This document shows, in pieces, positions 8,940 to 18,300 of a stretch of 51,575 nt of DNA; position 1 is the stretch's first letter; each line of letters starts with the position of its first letter. Where the stretch lies: positions 1-51,575 of the forward strand of contig JAIRQO010000063.1 of assembly GCA_031256435.1 (NCBI GenBank), written 5' to 3'. The notes beneath the pieces were generated by a model. That model made no database searches, was not told the origin of the DNA, and worked only from the letters and a program-made list of their open reading frames with translations. The stretch comes from Cellulomonadaceae bacterium. GTDB taxonomy: Bacteria; Actinomycetota; Actinomycetes; Actinomycetales; Cellulomonadaceae. Made by a program: the position numbers and the translations under genes.

Positions 8940-9315
8940 GATAACTGAGGATATCGGACAGTTGATAACAGTTGATATCCGCCATAGAGACGCCGGCGAG
9001 CCAGGGAGTCGCGCCCCAGAAGCTGCCGGGCAACGAAGGTGAACCCCTCAGGTGCTTGCTCACCCCTTCCCTGAGGGGTTCTCCCGTGTCCGGGGAAGGT
9101 GGGTGACGCTGCTGGGGTTGCTTGCCTCCGAGTGGCTGGACCCGATCAACGAGCGACAGGGCAGTTCTATTCGCGCCCTATCTGGCAGAGGACTCTGGGT
9201 GGATTCAGGGAACTCTGATACGGTCAAGGTGAGGTGACGAACGTCACTATCCTTTGTGGCGACGCGGCTACATAGCGAAAGCGCCAGCAGTGCTGCTGGT
9301 GACGAGGTGAGCGAG
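8940..9315 (+). promoter_or_regulatory. long structured 5' leader of the secreted-protein gene, unassigned RNA candidate
   Basis: The 663-base spacer 8653-9315 has no convincing gene. Bases 8653-8939 show nothing I can name. From 8940 there are repeated TTGATA(A/T) words, an inverted pair around GATATC, then a compact GC-rich stretch with several nested pairings (GGCGA...TCGC; GCCGGC/GCCGGG) and a strong hairpin with perfect 11-base arms (9042-9052 AACCCCTCAGG and 9070-9080). A palindrome GTGAC-GAAC-GTCAC follows at about 9233-9246, and a seven-base-arm hairpin (9284-9299) ends just before the ribosome binding site. The layout resembles a riboswitch or attenuator leader. I compared it by eye with TPP, SAM, c-di-AMP, c-di-GMP and cobalamin cores and none fits. 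Confidence 0.35.
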
Positions 9316-10359
9316 ATGGCAAGGCAAGTGCTGAGAAGCCCTGGTGGGGTTCCTCGCGCCGTGTTGTCTGCGTTCTTTGCACTGACGGCGTCGATAACGC
9401 TTTCCTTGGCGGCCGCTGGCTCAGCGGTTGCTGACGGCTACGAGCAGCCGGAATGCCCCGAGGGCACTGTGGTCAGTGAGTCCACGGGCGAGTGCGTTTC
9501 TGATGTGGCCAGTCCCGATGTGACCGACGAGGGGTTGTGCCCCGAGGGCATGGTGGCCGTGACGGAGCCTGGCGATGAAGGTACTGGCGAGGAGACTCCA
9601 GGCGAGACTCCAGGCGAGGAAACTCCCGGTGAGGAAACCCCGGGCGCCGAAGAGACCGTGACTTGTATCCCCGCGCCGTTGGAGTGCATCGGTGATCAGG
9701 TACCTAACGCTGATGGAACCGCTTGTGAAGACGTGACGCCGATTCCTGATCCGTGCGATGACCCGCAATACGCTGACGATCACTACTTTGACGAGTGCGC
9801 ACCGGATTGGGGCGATTTTGGTGACGCTGATGTCAGCATTCACGGCAAGATCCCCGAGGGTGGAGATGTTGGGGATGATGTCCCGGACATCGACGATGCT
9901 GGTTCTGACACCACGGGAACGGGCAGTAACGCCTTTGATCAGAAGGACATCTCCCAGGCCCTGCCCACCGCAAAGACACACAGCAAGCCAGCGCCCCACA
10001 AGGCTGCTCCGAAGCCAACCCCCACGGCTGCAAACCCCAGCGCCATGAAGCCGCTTCCCACGTACCCCAACCTGAACGCCTTGAAACTGGATGACCTGAA
10101 GGCGCCCGTCACCGTGAAGTCCGCTCAGAAAGCCGTCATTGCGGAACCTGAGAATCGGGGACCTGCCCCAACGTTGGCCATCACCGGCGGGAATGACGGA
10201 AAGGATCCGTCGCAAATAGTTGCGACGGGACGATATCTACCTACGTCTTCACTCAAGACGATGAACCTCTTGTCAACAGCAGCGCTTGCGCTTGCCGGGT
10301 GTGCCGTAGTGGCACTGCCCAAGCGCAAAGTCAGCGTTCCTGTCAAGGTTCGCGCCTAG
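9316..10359 (+). CDS. secreted/surface Pro-Thr-Glu-rich protein with C-terminal membrane anchor
   Basis: From ATG 9316 (GAGGTGAG ribosome site upstream) the protein has 347 residues; the frame is also open from a GTG at 9256 but that start lacks a ribosome site. Residues 1-40 form a signal peptide (positive RSPGGVPR, hydrophobic core, AVADG cleavage region). Next come Cys-containing repeats (ECPEGTVV..TGECV, LCPEGMVAV..VTCI, ECIGDQVPN..ACEDV) interrupted by a low-complexity GEETPG repeat, then an acidic region and a Pro/Lys/Ala linker. The C-terminus is hydrophobic and ends in a basic tail (PKRKVSVPVKVRA). Sortase-like words LAITG (about 35 residues before the helix) and YLPTSS (next to it) are present, but neither is a standard, well-placed LPxTG. 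Likely wall- or membrane-associated; function unknown. Confidence 0.7.
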   Translation: MARQVLRSPGGVPRAVLSAFFALTASITLSLAAAGSAVADGYEQPECPEGTVVSESTGECVSDVASPDVTDEGLCPEGMVAVTEPGDEGTGEETPGETPGEETPGEETPGAEETVTCIPAPLECIGDQVPNADGTACEDVTPIPDPCDDPQYADDHYFDECAPDWGDFGDADVSIHGKIPEGGDVGDDVPDIDDAGSDTTGTGSNAFDQKDISQALPTAKTHSKPAPHKAAPKPTPTAANPSAMKPLPTYPNLNALKLDDLKAPVTVKSAQKAVIAEPENRGPAPTLAITGGNDGKDPSQIVATGRYLPTSSLKTMNLLSTAALALAGCAVVALPKRKVSVPVKVRA

Positions 10360-10673
10360 CAGGAGCATCACGCCTAGTAGGTGTCTCCCGCCGCCTAGCC
10401 AACATGCTGGGTGACGGCACCAAGGCTGATCTGTGAGGCAGAATCGTCGGGCCTGATGGGCCCAGCGTGTTTCCCACGGGAACCGCTCACCTCGCCGTGA
10501 TACCACAGAATCCACGGCAATATCCGGCCTATACCACCACGAAATTCCGTGCGTGGAACACAAGGAGAGCCACACAGCCCTGAGCGACCCCACGGGGTTT
10601 ACGATCATCCCCTAACAGCGCTACCAGGGCGTTCCCTCAATAACTATCCCTCCCATCACACGTGGAGCCCCTC
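10360..10673 (+). promoter_or_regulatory. leader region of the lyase gene with a possible Pro-stop leader peptide
   Basis: This 314-base spacer begins with three CGCCTAG words and a hairpin around GGGCC-TGAT-GGCCC (near 10450) that could end transcription of the surface-protein gene. A 28-codon frame starting at GTG 10497 and ending at TGA 10581-10583 contains two Tyr, a single Trp and ends in Pro-stop. In E. coli the TnaC leader peptide of tryptophanase also has one key Trp and ends in Pro-stop. No ribosome binding site precedes the GTG, so this is weak evidence. Confidence 0.25.
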
Positions 10674-12218
10674 ATGACCTCAGATACCCTCACCGTTGAT
10701 ATCCCTACAGAGCGCGATATTGATAAAGAGTTTTCCCTCGTTCACACCGCTGCGCTCTCCCCGGACGCCGAGCAGAGCGTGGAGTTCTTTTCCGGCGCCA
10801 AGGTGCCACTGGAAATGCACCGCGTTGCCACCGTCAAGCGCCTCTACCTTGCCGATGTAGACACGCGCGCCGCCAAGATTCAGGCGGCGGGAAACAACAC
10901 CTTCCTGCTGGACAACCGGGACGTATTCCTGGACATGCTCACAGATTCCGGCGTGAACTCCATGAGCATCTACCAGCAATCAGCCATGATGAACGCTGAT
11001 GACGCTTACGCCGGTTCAGCCACCTTCTACAGGCTGCAGTCCGCTCTGGAATACGTGTTCGGCACGCAGTACTTCTTGCCCGCTCACCAGGGCCGTGCCT
11101 GTGAGAACATCCTGGCCCGCACGTACGTGACGCCTGGTTCCCACGTGATCACCAACTACCACTTCACCACCACCAAAGCGCACATCATGAACAATGGTGG
11201 CGAGGTGATTGAGGTAGTTCCGCAATCCTCCTTGGACCCCACGTTTGAGGCCCCCTTCAAGGGTGACATGGACCTGGACCTCCTGCGTTCGGAAACAGAG
11301 CGCGTGGGCCGCGAGAACGTGGCCTTTGTACGCATTGAGGCGGGAACCAACCTCATCGGTGGACAACCCGTGTCCCTGGCCAACATGCGGGCCGTAGCTC
11401 AGTTCTGCCGCGAAAACAGCATCAGACTCATCATGGATGCTTCGCTCCTGGCAGACAACCTGTACTTCATCAAGACGCGTGAAGAAGCCGAGCAACACAA
11501 AACGGTGCGGGAACTCGCCCTGGAGATTGCCAGCCTGATGGACATCATCTACTTCTCGGCTCGGAAACTTGGGTGCGCTCGTGGTGGTGGCATTGTCACC
11601 AATGACCTTGAGGCGTTCAACCTCATGAAGCCGCTGGTCCCGCTGTTTGAGGGCTTCCTCACCTACGGCGGCATGTCCGTGCGCGAGATGGAAGCGATGG
11701 CCGTGGGCATTATTGAGACCTGCGATTACCACGTCATCTCCCAAACGGCAGTGTTTGTGGAGGCTCTGGTGGATCTCCTTCAGGCTCGCGGCATCCCGTG
11801 TGTACTTCCTGCTGGCGGTTTGGGTGGTCACGTGGACGCGATGCGTTTTGTGGACCACGTTCCGGAAACGGAGTACCGTGCCGGTGCGCTGGCCGTGGCC
11901 ACCTACATCACCGGTGGTATCCGTGGAATGGAGCGAGGCACGCTGTCCGAGGAGCGCAACCCGGACGGCTCTGAGCACATCGCGGCCATGGAGCTCATGC
12001 GTTTGGCTATCCCGCGCAGGGCGTTCACCTTGTCACAGTTGGAGTTCACCGCGGACCGGATCGGCTGGTTGCATGACCACCGTGACCTCATTGGTGGCCT
12101 GAAGTTTGTGGAGGAACCCCAGCAGATGCGGTTCTTCCTGGGCCGACTGGACCCGGTAGGGGACTGGCCGCAGAAGTTGGTCAAGGCATTCAAGCAGGAT
12201 ATGCCCAAGGGCCTGTAG
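10674..12218 (+). CDS. tyrosine phenol-lyase / tryptophanase family PLP lyase
   Basis: The 514-residue protein is a beta-eliminating lyase of the tryptophanase family, which cleaves Trp or Tyr to indole or phenol plus pyruvate and ammonia. Family marks seen: PAHQGRACEN, NYHFTTTKAH, NLIGGQPVSLANMRAV, the PLP lysine in SARKLG (about residue 297), and YGGMSVREMEAMAVG. Two marks favour tyrosine phenol-lyase over tryptophanase: MERG (about 419-422; Arg381 of the Citrobacter enzyme) and RFF (486-488; Phe448/449, where tryptophanase has RHF). However the DATR motif near the cofactor is DASL here (255-258), losing the Arg that contacts PLP in both enzymes. Start ATG 10674 has GGAG upstream; a GTG at 10662 is less likely. 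Substrate therefore unproven. It would feed pyruvate and ammonia to a fermenter. Confidence 0.85.
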   Translation: MTSDTLTVDIPTERDIDKEFSLVHTAALSPDAEQSVEFFSGAKVPLEMHRVATVKRLYLADVDTRAAKIQAAGNNTFLLDNRDVFLDMLTDSGVNSMSIYQQSAMMNADDAYAGSATFYRLQSALEYVFGTQYFLPAHQGRACENILARTYVTPGSHVITNYHFTTTKAHIMNNGGEVIEVVPQSSLDPTFEAPFKGDMDLDLLRSETERVGRENVAFVRIEAGTNLIGGQPVSLANMRAVAQFCRENSIRLIMDASLLADNLYFIKTREEAEQHKTVRELALEIASLMDIIYFSARKLGCARGGGIVTNDLEAFNLMKPLVPLFEGFLTYGGMSVREMEAMAVGIIETCDYHVISQTAVFVEALVDLLQARGIPCVLPAGGLGGHVDAMRFVDHVPETEYRAGALAVATYITGGIRGMERGTLSEERNPDGSEHIAAMELMRLAIPRRAFTLSQLEFTADRIGWLHDHRDLIGGLKFVEEPQQMRFFLGRLDPVGDWPQKLVKAFKQDMPKGL

Positions 12219-12270
12219 CGCGAGTCCGCTGAGGAGTATTTTGGTTGGGGTGGTTTTTTCCCCCGACGAC

Positions 12271-12302
12271 GAGGGCGCCGATCCATTCGGATCGGCGCCC
12301 TC
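12271..12302. terminator. perfect 14-bp hairpin between convergent genes
   Basis: Arms 12271-12284 (GAGGGCGCCGATCC) and 12289-12302 are perfectly complementary with the loop ATTC. It lies between the convergent lyase and adhesin genes. There is no T-run on either side, so it would be a U-tract-less hairpin of the kind common in actinobacteria and could serve both strands. Confidence 0.75.
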
Positions 12303-12319
12303 GGGCGTGTCAGTACTAC

Positions 12320-15300
12320 TTACTCCACCTGTTCGGTGGCACTGATGAGGGCCGCGTCCTCACTGTCCCGGCGCTTGCGAGCCGCCATGAGGCCCGTCAC
12401 CCCAGATGCCAGAGCCAGCGCACCGAGGAGGCCCACCAGGGACACTCCCGTCACGGTGAGCGGACCACGGTTTTGCAGCACCAGCACCGCGTTACCCAAA
12501 GCACCCGTCATGTCCGAGTTCTGAGCCGAGCCGGATTGTCCATTCTGGCCCGATTGGCCAGTGCCGGATCCTGCGCCGTTGCCGGTGGCGGGATCAGATC
12601 CCGTGCCGGAGCCATCAGTCAGGTCCGAACCGTTGCCACCATCGGCATTGTCCAGCCATGCCGAGGGGTCATCATCTTCCACCACGCCTCGGCCATGCTC
12701 GTCGTCGGTTGATGGTGTGGGGAGTTCCAGTGGCACTCCTCCGCCTGGCGGGAGATCCACATACGGTACGCCGTCCCAGCCGGTGTAGGACAAGCGAATC
12801 CTCTCGCCATCGTGATCATCCACATCAATGTTGCCCACCCACAGCGGGTTGTTGTCCAGCATGCCGGGTGTGTGGAGAACCTCGTTGTCAATCCATGTTC
12901 CGAGGTCCAGTTCGCCCAGGCTGTTTGTTGCCGGGTTGCTTCCTGGAATGGAATCAATGTCCTGAACATCGCTCAGGTCAAACCATCGTCCCACTTCAGG
13001 TTCGCCATCTGCTTTGGTGGCGCCCGTGAAGTACAACTGCTGGTCATCCGCCTCGGCGTCAGTTCCGAATGGAGTCACAAGCGCTGCCGGCATCACCTTG
13101 CGGATGATTTCCGCATCACTGGGCAGGGAGCCTCGCACATCATCACATGGTCCTTGGACCCAGCCGTCAAACTGTGTGATTTCAGCAAACGAGTACACCT
13201 GAGGATCAGGATCTTCATCCAGCGGGGCCAAACCCTGGCCCGTCACACGCAGGTTGATGCTGATGCTCTGATGTGATGAAGGCTCCAACGTCAACCCTGT
13301 CCCTTCGGGCCAGTTGAGGCACAGGTTGGCCGAGTTGGGCGTGCAGGGCTCCCAGGGCAGTTCATGCCCATCCACAAACACGCCGGATGACGGGTCTGCC
13401 AAGGCTAGTCCGCCGTTGGTGAGCTCACTGTAGTACGTCACTTGGGACACGCGGACCCTCTGGTAGTTCCCTTGGTTGAACAACACCATGGGCTGAACCA
13501 GAATGTCACCAATGCGAACATCGGCGTTGGGATCCCCTGCTCCGGTGTAGTCAATACCTTCAATGGGGCCAGCCGATGCCAGGGATTCGTTCTCATCCAT
13601 GGTGAAGCCGATGGGGTGGGTGTACATCACCTCGCCGTCACGCACCACCTGGTTCACCCAGGTGCGCAAGGCCACATCAAAGATGATGACGTAGGCACGG
13701 GCAATGTCCTGAGCAATGATCACGTCCTTGGTTTGGATCCAGGCCGTGTTGGTGTGGTGTTCGGTACAGGTCTGTGACAGCAGACCACCAGCAAAACGCG
13801 CATCCCCAAGTTCTGGGCCCCGGTGACGCAGAACGGGATAGTATCCACCGAATGTCCAGTCACTGGTGTCACGCGGTTGCTCGTTGATGGTGGTGATATC
13901 CGGGTGGGCCTTAGCCACAAAGTACGTGGGGGTTCCCTCGGCGTTCCACACCGCCGTTCCGAGCCTGACGCCACCCTCACGGACTGTCAGACCCGCACCG
14001 TCAGGGTCAGGTTGTCCGTCATCACCCAGGATGGTGCCGCCTGCCAGGTCATCCCACACATCCACCGTCTTTGTGGGAGCGCTGACGTCCCATTCGGCGG
14101 CGGGCCCGCTGGCTGCGGCTCCGTTGACCATGGTGTGCCGCGAGCCGTCCGTGGAATCAATCCAGGTGTTGGCCACCTCGGCATCCCACGTCACGGAGAA
14201 TGTGGGCGCTTGGATGTCCACCGGAGTGGAACCAGGAGGATCAATTCTGGATGTGTCCAGGTCACACGAGTAGTGGTAGGTCTTGAAGCCGTGTGGCGCC
14301 ACCACTCTGTCATCCAGGGCGGTGAGGTCCGTGAGGACTTGGCAACTCTCAATCCGTGAATCCATGGGGGATTGAATGGTGTTCACTGTGGCAATGTCCT
14401 CCAGGACCACGGACCAGCGGTTGGGGTTGGCTACCGTCACAGAACCGGAGAGCACCGCCGTCAGGCCCTTCCCCGCGGTTTCAGGGTGAGCCACTACCAG
14501 ATACTCAAAGTCAGCGGAGTTGATGACTGGTTTCGACGATTGCGTGGCATCTTTTCGCCAACCGGAAAGTTCCGTTTGTCCATCGGCATCGATGCCAGCC
14601 AACTGTGGATCCCAGACCCACTTCTCCAGACTCCACGGGTAGGTCCACAGGGCTGTGACCTCGCCTTGCTCCGCCGTCAGCGGGGAACCGGTGCGAGTCC
14701 ACACCCGCACCTTGGCCGTGGCCTTGATTGGACCATCGCCGGTGGGCTCGGGAGTTGAGGGGTCTTCATTCGTCGACTGATCCTCGGCGGGATCAGCCGG
14801 ATCGGCGGGATCAGTGGGGTCAGGGGTATCAGCCGGGTCTGCGGGATCAGCAGGATCACCGGATTCACCATCGCCGTCCGAGGGCTGCACCACGGGCCGA
14901 GTTGGCCGGGCTGGCCGGGTTGAGTCCGTGGTGGTGGACGGGGTCAGCGTGGCAACGTTGTCATACTCCCTATTCGGTTCTTCGCGCGTGACGTCAGCAC
15001 CCACGGTGGCCGGATACGTTTCCTGGCACGGGGCCGCTTCGGTACACGCATCGGCGCGGTATTCTGGGTTGGTCACCGTGGTGGCAAACTCGGACGTGGC
15101 GCCCTCTCCGGTGTACGTGGTGTACCCGTCCGGAGCGGTGAGCCAGGCATCGTTGAGTACAGCGTTGCGGTTGACAAACTCGTCCGTCAGGGACGCGTGG
15201 TCATGCAGGTAGCTGACCTTGGGTGCCTCGGCGGCCCAGGACACGGTGGCGGGTGCCTTCACGCCACCCAGCGAGACGGTGACCTCAGGCATCTCGGTGA

Positions 15301-18300
15301 GGTGCCCGGGGAAGTCAATCCAGAACGGAATGGCCAGCGTGGAGCCTCCGGGCAGGATGCCGCCCGCAGGTCCCTCGGCCAGGTCCCACATCACGGTGGC
15401 GTCGTTGTAACCGCTGACCGCAATGGCCAGGGTGTTGAGGTTGATTCCCTTGTGCAGCGGATCCGGGTTAGAGACCGTCAGGGTGCCCCAGGCAGCCGCG
15501 TCCAGAGGAATGGGGGTGGCCGCCATGGAGATGGTGTAGTTGACATCCATGGTGTCACTACCAGGCCGCTTCACCCACCCGCGTTCACGATCCACCTCTT
15601 TGGTCAGGGACCAGGCGTAATCGGTGGGGTTGTCCGCTGTGCCCACGGCGGTGACGGTGGGCGGGGTCACCACGGGCTTGAGAACAACGGACCTGCCGCG
15701 AGTGCGGGGTGCGCACGGGTCATTCGGGTCTGTCTGTGCAGTCATTGCGCGTCCGGCAATGATATCTGCCCCTGCAGGACAGTTGGCCGGCACAATCGTC
15801 GCACGGTTCACATACGTGGTGGTGCCGTTGGTCAAGGCTTCCCGCGTGAAGGTGACGGGGTAGCCGAAGGTGCGGGTAGCGGTAGCGCTGCCAATTGGCC
15901 GGTGCTCATCAATCGGATCAAGATAGTCCACGGCATTGACGAGGAGACCCACGGGGGTGTTGGACGGATCACACGCCACCGTGCCAATGATGTCCGTGAC
16001 AGCACCCGCGCCGTCATTGCCTGTGCCCACTACAGCTGCGTCATCGGTGCCCTGGTACACCGTGTCCTCACACTGGTACGCGGAGAGTGCGTCAAGGAAG
16101 CCTTGGGGGGCGCTGCCATCCATGGTGTCCGTGAGGATGGCCGTGGGATTGAGCAACGCCAACCGGGGGCGGAACCGTCCGTCACCGGACTCGCCCGTGC
16201 TGTTCGTTGTCAACTTCACCGTGGCCACCTGCTCCACCAACGCGGTGGATGCCGTGGCTCGGAACTCCAGAGTGACCTCGTCACCGGGGGCCAGCATGTG
16301 CTTGGAGGAGATTTTCTTGTCCGCCACCAGGTCATCCATGTTGGTGAACTCTGAGTCCTTGGCGCTTTCCGAGTTGATAAAGAGGCGCAAGTCATTGAGG
16401 TTCACCGCATGGCGATCCTTATTCTTCACGGTGACCTTGCCGGTCAACTCCATGGTGGGGGCAATGCTGCGCGTGACAATCACGTCTACGTCATAGTCCA
16501 CGGTGACGGAATTGAGGCCCTGAGGCAACGGGATGGGGGCATTGACGCTCGTGCCATCCTTGGTGACCTGCTTGGCTACAGACCACTCGTGGGTGGCCGC
16601 AACATTGGCCGTAGCCTTGATCTTGGTAATGCTGAGAGGAATGCGCGTCCACACCTCAACCGTGGCATTGTCCGTGAGGTCCTCAGGAGTCTGGCAATCC
16701 CACCACGGGGTGCAGTGAGGATCGTCGGATCCCTTGGGCGGGGTGAGGTCCACGCCGGGAGGCTCCGTGGGGTCAGGTGTCACCGTGGCCACGTTGTCAT
16801 ACAGTGCTGACGGGTTGGTGAGGGCATTGATTTTAGAGAAGATTCCCGCGGTGTATTGCGCCCTGCACGGGATTTCCTCCGAGCAATCCATGGCCTTCAG
16901 CGTTGCGGGCAACGTGACGTACGGGCCGGACGTGGTGTAGGTGACGTCCACGTCCTTGCCGTCTACCTGCGCATACGCATCTGCCAGGGTGGCCGTGGCG
17001 CCCGTGGTGGTCATGGTGACATCGCCCCACTCAAAGTCCACGGCAACGGATTGCGCCCACGTGTCTGACTTGGGGAAGTTGACGGTGTCAAACTTGGGCA
17101 GGTTGCTAGTACCGCTGTCTTTGACCAAGGCGGCGAACGGGATGGTCACCTTCTTACCCGGGTTCAGGGTGACCACGCCGTCCTTGATGGTGACGGCGCT
17201 GGCAGGGGTTGCTTGAGTGGCGTCCACGGAGAAACGAACGTTTGCGTCCTGAGAGGACGTGAGGGTCATGTCCGTGAGGTTGCGGGGCCACGCGCCTTTG
17301 CTGTGGTCCACCGTGACGGAACCCTCAATGTGGGTCCACGGGTGAATGCGCGGGGTGGCGGTCACGGAGATGCCGTATTGGAAATCGGTTCTCCCCTCAA
17401 AGCCGTCCTTGACCTGGTGGTTGTCCAAGCCAATGACTTCCTTGATAACCTTCCAGTCCCAGTCCGTATGACGCTGCGCGGTGGCCGTCATGGAAACGGC
17501 GGGAGGGGTTTCTTTGCGGTTGACAATATTGCATGTGATCATGACGTTGAGGTTTTCCGGGTCAAGATCCACCGTGAAGGAGGGGTTGCCGGAGTCCGAG
17601 ATGTATTCGGCAGAAGGCATGTCACCGTGATTACCGTTGACATCACGCCACTCGCACACGGCTACCTCGCCGTTTTGCCGCACCATTTCCCAGGAGCTAC
17701 CGTCCTGAGACTTGGGGCCGTCAAAGGTCTCTTCCACCCTGAGGCTGCGCGTCCCGTATTCCAGGTCAAACTCGGCAGCACCGTCAGCATTGGTGGTTTG
17801 CTGCATGGTGGCGTCCTTGTCCGGGGTGACCTTGAAGTTCCACCCTTGGGACACCTCGCGTTGAGTTTTTCCTTTGGCATCAGTAGATTCGACGAGTTTG
17901 ACTACGGTCAGTGACGGGATACAGGTATCCAGCACGGCTTTGCGCATCGCAGACTCGAGGTCCTTGAAATCAGTGACGCGGATGATGTCCGCACCAGAAA
18001 CGGACTCCACCCGCTGGATCCCGATGGTGTTCATGGCTGCCGTGTCTGCAGCGGTCATGGCATTCCACGTTGCTTCCGGAGCCCACATCTTGGGTCCAGA
18101 AATGGCAGCGGCGTTGGCCAAAGCAGTGGCGCTCATCTGGGAGCCCACGGCCAGAACGGTGACGTGAGTGCCTTGGCTCTTCAGCCAGTTGGAGGAGAAG
18201 ATGGCTTCTTCTACCTCGCGGAAGCGGTTGACGCCGTTTTGGATGGTGGACGTTGATCCCTTCATCATGACGTCTTTGCCGTTGTTGACCGGGTCAAAGC

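Noticed and set aside
9052..9237. 61-codon frame in the leader
   Set aside because: It starts inside a strong hairpin, has no ribosome site and overlaps structured sequence; no protein family features.
8940..9315. c-di-AMP, SAM or cobalamin riboswitch, or SRP RNA
   Set aside because: Some short words (GCCGGGCAAC, AAGGTG) recall SAM-type cores, but the conserved blocks and junctions of these classes are not found in order.
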